A DNA stretch of 10,341 nucleotides from Methylophilaceae bacterium UBA7525. Lineage in GTDB: Bacteria; Pseudomonadota; Gammaproteobacteria; Burkholderiales; Methylophilaceae. The position numbers were made by a program, and so were the translations under genes. The stretch lies in the NCBI GenBank assembly GCA_002479405.1, contig DLMX01000126.1, forward strand, positions 18,481 to 28,821. Direction: 5' to 3'. Below are positions 1 through 7,365 of this stretch, one piece after another; the stretch's first letter is position 1; every line of letters starts with the position of its first letter. Below the pieces are notes generated by a model. It saw only the letters and a list, made by a program, of their open reading frames with translations. It had not been told where the DNA came from and searched no databases.

Positions 1-805
1 TGGAGCGTAAAGCCGCGGCTTGTGCGGCATCGATGATGGCTGTCTTGACCTTTGCTGCTTCCAGGCTTTGGATGGCACGTTCGGTGGTGCCGCCCCTGGA
101 CGTCACCTGCTGCCGCAGTTCGGCAGGACTACAGGTGCTCTGCAGGGCAAGTTGGCAGGCGCCGGCGAAAGTCTGCTGACTCAGCATCCGTGCCTGTTCT
201 TCCGGGAATCCGAGGTTCATGGCGGCGTCCTGCAGTGCTTCCATCAGGTAAAACACATAGGCCGGTCCGCTGCCAGAGATGGCAGTTACCGCGTCCATTT
301 TTTCTTCATTATCCAACCAGAGTGTCTGGCCGACCGCCTGCAGCAGCATTTCCGCCTGCTGGCATTGTGAGACGTTGACTGCCGGCGCGGCCAGCAGGGC
401 GGAAACGCCGAGCTGAATCTGTGCCGGTGTGTTGGGCATGACGCGGACAATGGATTGATAGCCGCCAAGCCAGCGTGACAGATCCGTGATACGCACTCCG
501 GCTGCGATCGAAATCAGCAACTGGTGCCGGATCAGACTGCCGAGGAATATCGAAACGTCCCGCAGTTGCTGCGGCTTGACGGCCAGCACGATGATGTCGC
601 TGGCCGCCGCGCTGGGGAGTTGCTCCGTTACATGGACACCATAATCGCGGTTGAGGTCGGCACGTTTCTGCGCATCGGATTCGATGACGCTGATTTGAGC
701 CGGCGTGAATCCCTGGTTCAGCATGCCGCCGATCAGGGCTCGGGCCATGTTGCCGCCGCCGATGAAACAGATTTTCAGGGAATTGAGCTGGTCTTGTGTC
801 TGCAT
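1..805 (-). CDS. proC: Pyrroline-5-carboxylate reductase (3' end cut by window edge)
   Basis: Catalyses the last step of proline synthesis, reducing 1-pyrroline-5-carboxylate to proline with NAD(P)H in the cytoplasm. Reading the minus strand from the ATG at 805-803 gives 268 residues with no stop before the edge. The family is about 270 residues long, so only a short tail is missing. Visible motifs are the Rossmann dinucleotide loop FIGGGNMA (14-21), AVKPQ (75-79), MPNTP (123-127), SGSGPAYVF (177-185) and the C-terminal VTSRGGTT (234-241) that forms the substrate site. An in-frame GTG at 814-812, overlapping the yggS stop as GTGA, is an alternative start adding three residues. No strong Shine-Dalgarno sequence precedes either codon, so translation is probably coupled to yggS, which ends 5 nt upstream of the ATG. 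The yggS-proC pair is a common proteobacterial arrangement. Confidence 0.96.
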   Translation of the reverse strand, partial: MQTQDQLNSLKICFIGGGNMARALIGGMLNQGFTPAQISVIESDAQKRADLNRDYGVHVTEQLPSAAASDIIVLAVKPQQLRDVSIFLGSLIRHQLLISIAAGVRITDLSRWLGGYQSIVRVMPNTPAQIQLGVSALLAAPAVNVSQCQQAEMLLQAVGQTLWLDNEEKMDAVTAISGSGPAYVFYLMEALQDAAMNLGFPEEQARMLSQQTFAGACQLALQSTCSPAELRQQVTSRGGTTERAIQSLEAAKVKTAIIDAAQAAALRS

Positions 806-810
806 GGTGT

Positions 811-1497
811 TCACTGGTTTCTGGGTCCAAAAATGGCGGAGCCGATTCTGACGATAGTCGCGCCTTCGGCGATTGCGGCTACATAGTCATCAGACATGCC
901 GATGGATAGCGTGTCCAGCATCAGGCCCTGTTGTTGAAGTGTTTCAAAGGTTTCACGTACCTGCCTGAACTGCTCCCGCTGCAATTCGACATCGTGCGTC
1001 GGTGCGGGAATCGCCATCAGTCCACGCAGTTTCAATCCGGGCAGTCCGGCCACTGCATTTGCCAGTTCCGCGGTTTCATCTACGGATAAACCGCTTTTGC
1101 TTTGTTCCTGACTGACGTTGACCTGCAGACAAATCTGCAAGGGCGGCAGATGCTGCGGCCTGGCCATGCTGAGCCGCTGGGCGATTTTCAGACGATCCAC
1201 GCTGTGCACCCAGTCGAAATGCTGGGCGATGGGCTGGGTCTTGTTGCTCTGGATCGGCCCGATAAAATGCCATTCGATGGCGAGGTCGGTCAGTTCGACC
1301 TGTTTGTTCAATGCTTCCTGCAGGTAATTTTCGCCAAACAGTCGTTGGCCGGCTTCATAGGCTTCACGTATGGCGCCGGACGGATGTGCTTTGCTGACGG
1401 CAAGCAGATGCACCAGACGCGGATCTCGTTCCGCGCGGATTGCTGCATCCTCAATGCTTGCCTTGACTGCTTGCAAGCGTTCGCTAATAAAGGTCAT
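811..1497 (-). CDS. yggS: YggS/PROSC-type pyridoxal phosphate homeostasis protein
   Basis: A 228-residue cytoplasmic protein of the YggS/PLPBP family, which binds pyridoxal 5'-phosphate without known enzymatic turnover and helps balance free PLP and amino/keto acid pools. The PLP lysine is K36 in LLAVSKAHP (31-39), the same number as in E. coli YggS. Other family blocks are FGENYLQEA (54-62), WHFIGPIQSNK (77-87), SKSG (133-136), the phosphate-binding SIGMSDD (198-204) and RIGSAIFG (217-224). I chose the ATG at 1497-1495 because it gives the family length and a standard N-terminus. The frame stays open to 1827, but that stretch is only the antisense of pilT. A weak GAG-type ribosome site lies just upstream. 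proC follows after 5 nt, and pilT is divergent across a 70-bp spacer. Confidence 0.96.
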   Translation of the reverse strand: MTFISERLQAVKASIEDAAIRAERDPRLVHLLAVSKAHPSGAIREAYEAGQRLFGENYLQEALNKQVELTDLAIEWHFIGPIQSNKTQPIAQHFDWVHSVDRLKIAQRLSMARPQHLPPLQICLQVNVSQEQSKSGLSVDETAELANAVAGLPGLKLRGLMAIPAPTHDVELQREQFRQVRETFETLQQQGLMLDTLSIGMSDDYVAAIAEGATIVRIGSAIFGPRNQ

Positions 1498-1567
1498 AAT
1501 CCACTCAATCTTTGCTGTGACTGCCAAATACTTGCCGTAATCAAAAAAATTATAACAGGAGCCCATA
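1498..1567. promoter_or_regulatory. Divergent yggS/pilT intergenic promoter region
   Basis: This 70-bp spacer must carry the signals for both outward genes. On the minus strand there is a perfect TATAAT at 1554-1549 suited to yggS, giving a leader of about 45 nt, but I see no good -35 element. On the plus strand the best pair is TTGCTG (1512-1517) and CGTAAT (1536-1541) with an 18-bp spacer, both partial matches. The pilT ribosome site AGGAG lies at 1557-1561, six bases before the GTG start. All promoter calls here are by eye. Confidence 0.4.
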
Positions 1568-2608
1568 GTGGATATCTCGGATTTACTCGCATTCTCGGTT
1601 AAAAACAACGCATCCGATTTGCATCTCTCCGCCGGCCTGCCTCCCATGATTCGCGTACATGGGGATGTGCGCAAAATCAATGTGCCGGCGATGGGGCACA
1701 GTGAGGTCCACGACATGGTGTATGACATCATGAATGACGGGCAGCGCAAGGTGTACGAAGAGGTGCTGGAATGTGATTTCTCGTTCGAGATTCCCAATCT
1801 GGCGCGTTTCCGGGTCAATGCCTTCAATCATAACCGCGGTGCCGGCGCGGTGTTTCGTACCATTCCCTCCAAGATTCTGACGCTGGAGCAGCTGAATTGC
1901 CCGCCGATCTTCAAGGAGATCGCGCAGAATCCCCGTGGCATCTGCCTGGTTACCGGACCGACCGGTTCCGGTAAATCGACTACACTGGCGGCGATGATCG
2001 ATTTCATCAATGACAATGAGTTCGGTCACATTCTGACGGTGGAAGACCCGATCGAATTCGTCCATCAGTCGAAAAAGTGTCTGATCAATCAGCGTGAGGT
2101 CGGTCCGCATACGCTGTCGTTTGCCAATGCCTTGCGCTCGGCTTTGCGTGAAGACCCGGACGTCATTCTGGTGGGTGAAATGCGCGACCTGGAAACCATT
2201 CGCCTCGCCCTGACTGCAGCGGAAACCGGCCACCTGGTGTTCGGTACCTTGCACACCAGTTCTGCAGCCAAGACCATCGACCGTGTCGTTGACGTGTTTC
2301 CGGCTGCGGAAAAGGAAATGGTGCGTTCCATGCTGTCTGAATCCTTGCGTGCGGTCATTTCGCAGACGCTGTGCAAGACCAAGGACGAAAAGGGTCGTGT
2401 GGCGGCACACGAGATCATGATAGGCACACCGGCCATCCGCAACCTGATCCGCGAGAACAAGATCGCGCAGATGTATTCGGCAATCCAGACCGGTCAGAAT
2501 GTCGGTATGCAGACGCTGGACCAGAACCTGAAGGAGCTGGTGCAACGCAACATCATTTCGTTGGCTGAAGCCAGATCCAAGGCTGCCAACAAGGAAAGCT
2601 TCGGTTAA
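1568..2608 (+). CDS. pilT: Type IV pilus retraction ATPase PilT
   Basis: Hexameric cytoplasmic ATPase of the secretion superfamily that powers pilus retraction for twitching motility and DNA uptake. It is 346 residues long, the usual PilT length. It starts at GTG with AGGAG six bases upstream, and the N-terminus (DISDLLAFSVKNNASDLHLS) is the classic PilT start. Motifs in order are Walker A GPTGSGKST (130-138, K136), the Asp box around VEDPIEF (158-164), Walker B DPDVILVGEMRD (196-207, catalytic E204), the His box with H222 and H229, and the PilT-specific AIRNLIRE (289-296) needed for retraction in vivo. These positions match the well-studied Pseudomonas aeruginosa protein, so it should be active. 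pilU follows after 48 nt. Confidence 0.98.
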   Translation: MDISDLLAFSVKNNASDLHLSAGLPPMIRVHGDVRKINVPAMGHSEVHDMVYDIMNDGQRKVYEEVLECDFSFEIPNLARFRVNAFNHNRGAGAVFRTIPSKILTLEQLNCPPIFKEIAQNPRGICLVTGPTGSGKSTTLAAMIDFINDNEFGHILTVEDPIEFVHQSKKCLINQREVGPHTLSFANALRSALREDPDVILVGEMRDLETIRLALTAAETGHLVFGTLHTSSAAKTIDRVVDVFPAAEKEMVRSMLSESLRAVISQTLCKTKDEKGRVAAHEIMIGTPAIRNLIRENKIAQMYSAIQTGQNVGMQTLDQNLKELVQRNIISLAEARSKAANKESFG

Positions 2609-2609
2609 C

Positions 2610-2623
2610 TGAAGGCGACTTCA
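2610..2623 (+). other. Small GNRA-loop hairpin between pilT and pilU
   Basis: The spacer contains TGAAG-GCGA-CTTCA, a perfect 5-bp stem closed by a GCGA tetraloop, starting 2 nt after the pilT stop. There is no U-tract, so it is not an intrinsic terminator. It could stabilise the pilT mRNA or set the pilT:pilU ratio. A stem this short may also be chance. Confidence 0.25.
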
Positions 2624-2656
2624 AGTCTTAAGAACATACAATTGAAAGTCTAGAAA

Positions 2657-3793
2657 ATGGATCAAAGTCAGGCAGAGAAGTTCGTATTCGATTTATTGCG
2701 ATTGATGGTGGCGAAGAATGCCTCGGACCTGTTCATTACGACCGGTTTCCCGCCCGCGATGAAGATTGACGGCAAGGTGACGCCGGTGACCAACCAGTCG
2801 CTGACAGCACAGCAGGCTAAAGAAATCACGCGCTCCATCATGAATGACAAACAGGCCGCCGAATACGATGCTACCAATGAATGCAACTTTGCTGTCGGCA
2901 TTCCCGGTCTGGCCCGCTTCCGGGTCAACGCCTTCGTCCAGCGTGGCAATGCTGGTCTGGTGTTCCGTACCATCGCCACCAGGATCCCGAAATTCGAGGA
3001 ACTGGGCCTGCCTGAAGTTCTGAAAGAGGTCTCCATGACCAAGCGCGGACTGGTCATCTTTGTCGGCGGTACCGGTTCAGGCAAATCGACCTCGCTCGCT
3101 GCCATGGTGGGTTATCGAAACGAGAACAGCTATGGCCACATCATCACAATTGAAGATCCGGTGGAATTCGTTCATGAGCACAAGAATTGCATCATCACGC
3201 AGCGCGAGATCGGCGTCGATACCGACAACTGGCATATCGCGCTGAAGAATACGCTGCGTCAGGCGCCGGATGTGATTTTGATCGGCGAGATCCGCGATCG
3301 CGAGACCATGGACTACGCCATTGCCTTCGCCGAGACCGGCCACCTGTGTATGGCGACCTTGCACGCCAACAGCACCAATCAGGCACTGGATCGCATCATC
3401 AACTTTTTCCCGGAAGAGCGTCGCAATCAGCTGTTGATGGATCTTTCGCTCAACGTCAAAGCCTTCATTTCGCAGCGCCTGATTCCCAAAAGGGACGGCA
3501 AGGGGCGTGTCGCTGCGATGGAAATCATGTTGAACTCGCCGTTGATCTCGGACCTGATCTTCAAGGGCGACGTGCATGAGATCAAGGAGATCGTTGCCAA
3601 GTCGCGCGAACTCGGCATGCAGACTTTTGACCAGGCGCTGTTCGATCTATACGAATCCGGCCAGATCAGCTACGAGGATGCCTTGCGCAATGCCGATTCA
3701 GTCAATGAAGTGCGCCTGCGTATCAAGCTGGAAGGCAAGGAATCGAAGGAAAAAGACCACTCCGCCGGCTTGGATAATCTGGGTATCGTCTGA
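2657..3793 (+). CDS. pilU: Type IV pilus retraction ATPase PilU (PilT paralogue)
   Basis: Accessory ATPase that acts with PilT, adding force to pilus retraction. It is 378 residues, longer than PilT because of a charged tail (about 355-378) typical of PilU. Motifs are Walker A GGTGSGKST (137-145, K143), the Asp box IEDPVEF (165-171), Walker B PDVILIGEIRD (204-214, E211) and the His box H229/H236. The PilU-type block SPLISDLIFKGD (294-305) stands where PilT has AIRNLIRE, which separates the two paralogues. The start ATG has only a weak GAAAG site upstream, and pilT and pilU are probably cotranscribed. Other pilus genes are not in the window, as is usual because pilTU often stands apart from pilBCD. 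Confidence 0.96.
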   Translation: MDQSQAEKFVFDLLRLMVAKNASDLFITTGFPPAMKIDGKVTPVTNQSLTAQQAKEITRSIMNDKQAAEYDATNECNFAVGIPGLARFRVNAFVQRGNAGLVFRTIATRIPKFEELGLPEVLKEVSMTKRGLVIFVGGTGSGKSTSLAAMVGYRNENSYGHIITIEDPVEFVHEHKNCIITQREIGVDTDNWHIALKNTLRQAPDVILIGEIRDRETMDYAIAFAETGHLCMATLHANSTNQALDRIINFFPEERRNQLLMDLSLNVKAFISQRLIPKRDGKGRVAAMEIMLNSPLISDLIFKGDVHEIKEIVAKSRELGMQTFDQALFDLYESGQISYEDALRNADSVNEVRLRIKLEGKESKEKDHSAGLDNLGIV

Positions 3794-3934
3794 TCCTGTA
3801 CCAGCACGGCATTCCTGCCGCTAATGCAAGGAGGCCAGTGCAGGGGGCGGTGCATGGGATATCAATGCGCCGATCTGGCAAGAAAGGTATCTGCCACCCC
3901 GCTCGCTGTGAAGCCGGAAATTTCTGTGCAGTCC
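3794..3934. other. Convergent spacer between pilU and the FecR-domain gene
   Basis: This is a 141-bp non-coding stretch where two transcripts meet. It has a 5-bp hairpin CGGCA-TTCC-TGCCG at 3807-3820 just after the pilU stop. It also has a wider inverted repeat TGGCA/TGCCA (3876-3880 and 3892-3896) that could serve the minus-strand transcript. Neither is followed by a T-tract, so no intrinsic terminator can be called with confidence. Rho-dependent ending is possible. I see no gene here. Confidence 0.35.
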
Positions 3935-4615
3935 TTAAGGCTGGCGGTCAAAGGCGGGCACTCTGCCGACCCAGGATTCCAGCATTCTCAATTCATCATC
4001 CGTATGGTCGATGACGTCCATAGTGTTCAAAACCATGCCGGCCATCTTGTCGCTGGATTTGCCAGCCGGATCCTTCACGATTTCATGGGCGGTGTGATAG
4101 CTGGCACTGATGGGTTGCCGGTGGCGGCCGATGCGTAAATCGGTTTCGCCGTAGCAAGTGCAGGTATACAGGCGGTGAGGTTCTGCACTGACATATACGG
4201 CGGTGCCGCGTATGCCGATGGTTGCGACGCTGGTGACAATGTGTGCCGGCTTCTTGCGTTGCTCAAAGGCTCCCAGCAAACTGCCGGTAAGCAGACGCAG
4301 GCTGGAGATCACTGCGCCGCCGACCAGTTCCAGAGCGGTACCGCTCCTGAGCAGAAAAGCATCGCCGCCAATGCTGAAAGCCAGCTCTCCATCATGCGAG
4401 ACCACTATCTTGCTTCCTCCGGTGATGCGGCTACCGAGGTTGGCGGGACGGTTGTTGATGAAGACCTCGCCGCGCAGTTGGTGAATATTGGCGCTGGCAA
4501 ATGTGCGGCCAGACAGTGTCAACAGAACCGGCACGGCCAGAGCTGCCTGCATGAATTTGCGGCGTGACGTGCTGGTTGGAGCATACGATCGCTTGTTTTG
4601 CAGATGGTCTTTCAC
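3935..4615 (-). CDS. Tat-exported FecR-domain protein
   Basis: A 226-residue protein with a twin-arginine signal, SRRKFMQ (17-23), then a hydrophobic stretch AALAVPVLLTLSG (24-36) and an ASA site (40-42) where signal peptidase could cut. The mature part looks like a FecR beta domain: a GEVFINN start (49-55), the strands GELAFSIGGDAFLL (76-89), and the hallmark TSVATIGIRGTAVYV (128-142). Two cysteines follow in YTCTCYGE (150-157). A C-terminal block HTDDELRMLESWVGR (204-218) resembles a recurrent tail I associate with proteobacterial FecR-like exported proteins. The start is GTG with an excellent GGAGG seven bases upstream. The gene lies 17 nt after pyrC', so it is probably cotranscribed. There is no sigma factor or TonB receptor gene beside it and no anti-sigma N-terminal domain, so classic FecR signalling is unlikely. 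Its true role is unknown. Confidence 0.85.
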   Translation of the reverse strand: MKDHLQNKRSYAPTSTSRRKFMQAALAVPVLLTLSGRTFASANIHQLRGEVFINNRPANLGSRITGGSKIVVSHDGELAFSIGGDAFLLRSGTALELVGGAVISSLRLLTGSLLGAFEQRKKPAHIVTSVATIGIRGTAVYVSAEPHRLYTCTCYGETDLRIGRHRQPISASYHTAHEIVKDPAGKSSDKMAGMVLNTMDVIDHTDDELRMLESWVGRVPAFDRQP

Positions 4616-4632
4616 GCTGGTTCCTCCATGTT

Positions 4633-5907
4633 TCAGGTTTTGTAGACGATATCTCCATCAAGGATGGTGTAACGGACTTTACCTGCCAGTTCCATACCGG
4701 TAAACGGCGTGTTCTTGCCCTGGCTCTTCAGTGCTTTGGGTTCAATTTTCCAGTATTGTTCGGGGTCGAAAATGCAGACATCGGCTGCTGCCTGCAGACC
4801 GAGATGACCGCTCTTGAGGCCGAGAATCGCTGCCGGTCTGGTGGTCATGCATGCAATGGCTGTGCTCAGCGGCAGTGTCTGTTCGCCAGCCCATTTAAGC
4901 GTCAAGGGCAGCAACAGTTCCAGCCCGGTAGCGCCTGCTTCCGCTTCGCCAAATGGTAACAGCTTGGCATCTTCGTCCACCGGCGTGTGATCCGAGCAAA
5001 CGGCATCGATGGTGCCGTTGGCGAGTCCCTGTCGCAGGGCATCCTTGTCGCGCGGTGAGCGCAGTGGCGGCTGCAGATGACAATTGGCATCAAAGAAGCC
5101 GATGTCATATTCGGTCAGATGCAGATGGTTGGCCGCGATGTCGCAGGTGACCGGCAGGCCTTCGGCCTTGGCTGCAGCAACCATGTCGACGGATTCGGAG
5201 GTGGACAGCCGGCAGACATGCAAGCGTGCGCCAGTTTCCCGGGCGAGGCGCAGAATGGTGGCCAGTGCGATGGTTTCAGCCGCGGCAGGGATCGGGCGCA
5301 GACCCAGGCGGGCGGCAATCTCACCATCGTGGGCGACACCATTCGCTGCCAGATAAGTGTCCTGTGGGTGCAGCCAGACGGTAAAGCCAAAGGTGGCGGC
5401 GTACTGCATGGCGCGCCATAACACCAGTGTGTCGGTAATCGGTTTGTCTGCCTGCGAGAAGCCGACGCATCCGGCCTCCGTCAGTTCGCACATTTCCGTC
5501 AGGTTGACGCCCTGCAACTGTCGGGTGAGTGCGCCAAGCGGATAGACATGCGCCAGATTCAATTGGCGGGCCCGATGTTTGAGCATCTCGACCAGGCCCG
5601 GCTCGTCGAGCACAGGGTCGGTGTCAGGCGGACAGGCCAGACTGGTGACGCCGCCGGCAGCAGCAGCCTGCATTTCGCTTTCCAGTGTGGCCTTGTACTC
5701 GTAACCCGGTTCGCGCAATCTGGCAGAAATGTCGACCAGTCCCGGGCAGACCACCAGGCCGGTGGCGTCGATCACCTGATTTGCAGTGAAATCCGCCGGC
5801 ACCTCGCCGATACCGACTATCTTGCCTGCCGCGATAAACAGATCCTGTTTGGCATCGACGCCATTTTGCGGGTCGATCAGCCGGCCGTTTTTGATTTGAA
5901 TCTTCAT
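4633..5907 (-). CDS. pyrC: Pseudo-dihydroorotase PyrC'/PyrX, structural subunit of aspartate transcarbamoylase
   Basis: A 424-residue member of the class I dihydroorotase amidohydrolase family that automated pipelines would call dihydroorotase. Several metal and catalytic positions are lost. The usual DxHxHxREPG reads DISARLREPG, so both histidines are replaced by S61 and R63. The usual HVCHVST reads HVCRLST, replacing another ligand with R233. H180 and D306 remain. This pattern matches the inactive PyrC' of Pseudomonas, which holds PyrB in a dodecameric aspartate transcarbamoylase. The ATG overlaps the pyrB stop by one base (TGATG), which fits coupled, near-equal synthesis of two subunits. 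I infer that a functional pyrC is encoded elsewhere. Confidence is high for the family and good for loss of activity. Confidence 0.93.
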   Translation of the reverse strand: MKIQIKNGRLIDPQNGVDAKQDLFIAAGKIVGIGEVPADFTANQVIDATGLVVCPGLVDISARLREPGYEYKATLESEMQAAAAGGVTSLACPPDTDPVLDEPGLVEMLKHRARQLNLAHVYPLGALTRQLQGVNLTEMCELTEAGCVGFSQADKPITDTLVLWRAMQYAATFGFTVWLHPQDTYLAANGVAHDGEIAARLGLRPIPAAAETIALATILRLARETGARLHVCRLSTSESVDMVAAAKAEGLPVTCDIAANHLHLTEYDIGFFDANCHLQPPLRSPRDKDALRQGLANGTIDAVCSDHTPVDEDAKLLPFGEAEAGATGLELLLPLTLKWAGEQTLPLSTAIACMTTRPAAILGLKSGHLGLQAAADVCIFDPEQYWKIEPKALKSQGKNTPFTGMELAGKVRYTILDGDIVYKT

Positions 5908-6857
5908 CAGTTGTTACCTGCAAGAATGGACATCACCGCCATGCGTACTGCAATCCCGTATGTGACCTGTGGCAGGATCACGGACTGTCGGCCGTCGGCC
6001 ACCGAGGAATCGATCTCGATGCCGCGGTTCATCGGTCCCGGGTGTGTGACGATAGCGTCCGGCTTGGCTAGTGCCAGTTTCTCCTGGGTCAGTCCGAAGG
6101 TCTTGAAATATTCCTGCGCGCTCGGTAGCAGGGCGCCTGTCATGCGTTCGTTTTGCAGGCGCAGCATCATCACTACATCGACGTCCTTGAGGCCGGCTGC
6201 CATGTCGTGATAGACGTGCACGCCCATCTTTTCGACATGTTCCGGCAACAGTGTTTTCGGTGCGATGACGCGGACTTCCGGCACGCCCAGTGTCGTCAGA
6301 GCGTGGATTTCCGAACGGGCGACGCGCGAATGCAGTACATCGCCGACCAGTGCAACTCGCAGGTTGTGCATTTCCGGTTTGTAGCGACGGATGGTGAAGA
6401 CGTCGAGCAGGGCTTGGGTCGGATGGGCGTGGCGGCCGTCGCCGGCATTGATGACATGGATGTGCGGCTTGACGTGCCTGGCAATGAAATGGGCGGCGCC
6501 GGATTGGGCGTGACGGATGACGAACATGTCGGCATGCATCGCGGTCAGATTGTCTACCGTATCGAGGATGGTCTCGCCCTTGGATTGCGAGGAGGTGCTG
6601 ACATTCAGATTGATGACGTCGGCCGAAAGGCGCTTGGCCGCGATCTCGAATGTGGTGCGTGTGCGTGTGCTGTTCTCGAAGAAGATGTTGCAGACTGTCT
6701 TGCCGCGTAACAGTGGCACTTTTTTCACTTCCCGCTCGGCTACACCGACAAAGGATTCAGCCGTATCCAGAATCTGGGTAATGATGCTTTTCGGCAAACC
6801 TTCAATCGAAAGCAGGTGCTTCAGTTTGCCGTCATCGGTGAGTTGCGGGTTATACAT
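5907..6857 (-). CDS. pyrB: Aspartate carbamoyltransferase catalytic subunit
   Basis: Joins carbamoyl phosphate and aspartate to N-carbamoylaspartate, the committed step of pyrimidine synthesis. With the ATG at 6857-6855 it has 316 residues. Carbamoyl phosphate motifs are FFENSTRTRTTFE (59-71), the SKGE lysine K93, and HPTQ (145-148). The aspartate loop region is HPGPMNRGIEID (272-283). The frame extends 14 codons upstream inside pyrR to an ATG at 6899, but the chosen start begins at the conserved N-terminal region and has a GGAAG-type site before it. It overlaps the end of pyrR by 8 nt and pyrC' by 1 nt. There is no pyrI regulatory gene. Together with the dead PyrC' this indicates a Pseudomonas-like class A enzyme rather than the E. 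coli PyrB-PyrI type. Confidence 0.97.
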   Translation of the reverse strand: MYNPQLTDDGKLKHLLSIEGLPKSIITQILDTAESFVGVAEREVKKVPLLRGKTVCNIFFENSTRTRTTFEIAAKRLSADVINLNVSTSSQSKGETILDTVDNLTAMHADMFVIRHAQSGAAHFIARHVKPHIHVINAGDGRHAHPTQALLDVFTIRRYKPEMHNLRVALVGDVLHSRVARSEIHALTTLGVPEVRVIAPKTLLPEHVEKMGVHVYHDMAAGLKDVDVVMMLRLQNERMTGALLPSAQEYFKTFGLTQEKLALAKPDAIVTHPGPMNRGIEIDSSVADGRQSVILPQVTYGIAVRMAVMSILAGNN

Positions 6858-7365
6858 CTTGGCTTTCTTCCAGAGTGAGATAAAAACGGCCTTCCGCATT
6901 CTGCATCAATTGCAGGTTGCGGTTTGCCGGCAGCTGCATGTCGTGAGCGCAGAATTGCGGCGTGATCGGCAACTCCCTGCCCCCGCGATTGACCAGCACG
7001 GCCAGTGATATGCTGGCCGGACGGCCGTAATCGAACAGTTCGTTCATGGCGGCGCGTATTGTGCGACCGGTATAGAACACGTCGTCGATCAGAATGATGT
7101 GGCGGCCCTCGACGTCGAAGGGAATCTGAGATGGCAGGGTGTCCTGATGCAGGCCGCGTTGGCCGAAGTCGTCACGATAGAAGGACACATCCAGCCGGCC
7201 GTGTTTCATATTCTTGCCCAGCATGGGCAACAGGCGCTCCATCATCCAGACGCCACCGCTATGGATGCCGACCAATGCAGTTTCGCTGTTGATGACCGGC
7301 TTGAGTTGCCCGGCCAGTATGGTCAGTAGCTGCTCGGCGTCCGGTAAATCGATTGGCTGCATCAT
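6850..7365 (-). CDS. pyrR: PyrR, pyrimidine operon regulator / uracil phosphoribosyltransferase
   Basis: A 171-residue phosphoribosyltransferase-fold protein. The PRPP-binding signature IILIDDVFYTGRT (90-102, acidic pair D94-D95) is clear, and VGIHSGGVWMMERL (32-45) and SFYRDD (61-66) are also typical of PyrR. In Gram-positive bacteria PyrR binds a pyr mRNA leader and causes attenuation. It also has weak uracil phosphoribosyltransferase activity. Here its start overlaps the ruvX stop (ATGA), so no leader or attenuator lies directly in front of it. A second ATG follows at once (7362-7360) and either could be used. Control of the pyrB-pyrC' genes by PyrR is inferred from gene order; the mechanism cannot be read from this sequence. 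Confidence 0.95.
   Translation of the reverse strand: MMQPIDLPDAEQLLTILAGQLKPVINSETALVGIHSGGVWMMERLLPMLGKNMKHGRLDVSFYRDDFGQRGLHQDTLPSQIPFDVEGRHIILIDDVFYTGRTIRAAMNELFDYGRPASISLAVLVNRGGRELPITPQFCAHDMQLPANRNLQLMQNAEGRFYLTLEESQDV

Noticed and set aside
1551..1556. TATAAC as the pilT -10 box
   Set aside because: RNA would start near 1563, after the AGGAG at 1557-1561, so the message would lack its own ribosome site.
1498..1827. Upstream extension of the yggS frame by 110 codons
   Set aside because: It is the antisense of pilT, crosses the promoter spacer, and has no resemblance to YggS proteins, whose normal start is at 1497.
1583..2545. Long minus-strand open frame (320 codons) opposite pilT
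   Set aside because: pilT on the other strand is complete and strongly conserved. The antisense protein is low-complexity, rich in H, R and Q, and shows no family motif.
6858..6899. Longer pyrB start at 6899
   Set aside because: It adds 14 residues encoded inside pyrR. The start at 6857 fits the family N-terminus and has a ribosome-site-like GGAAG before it.
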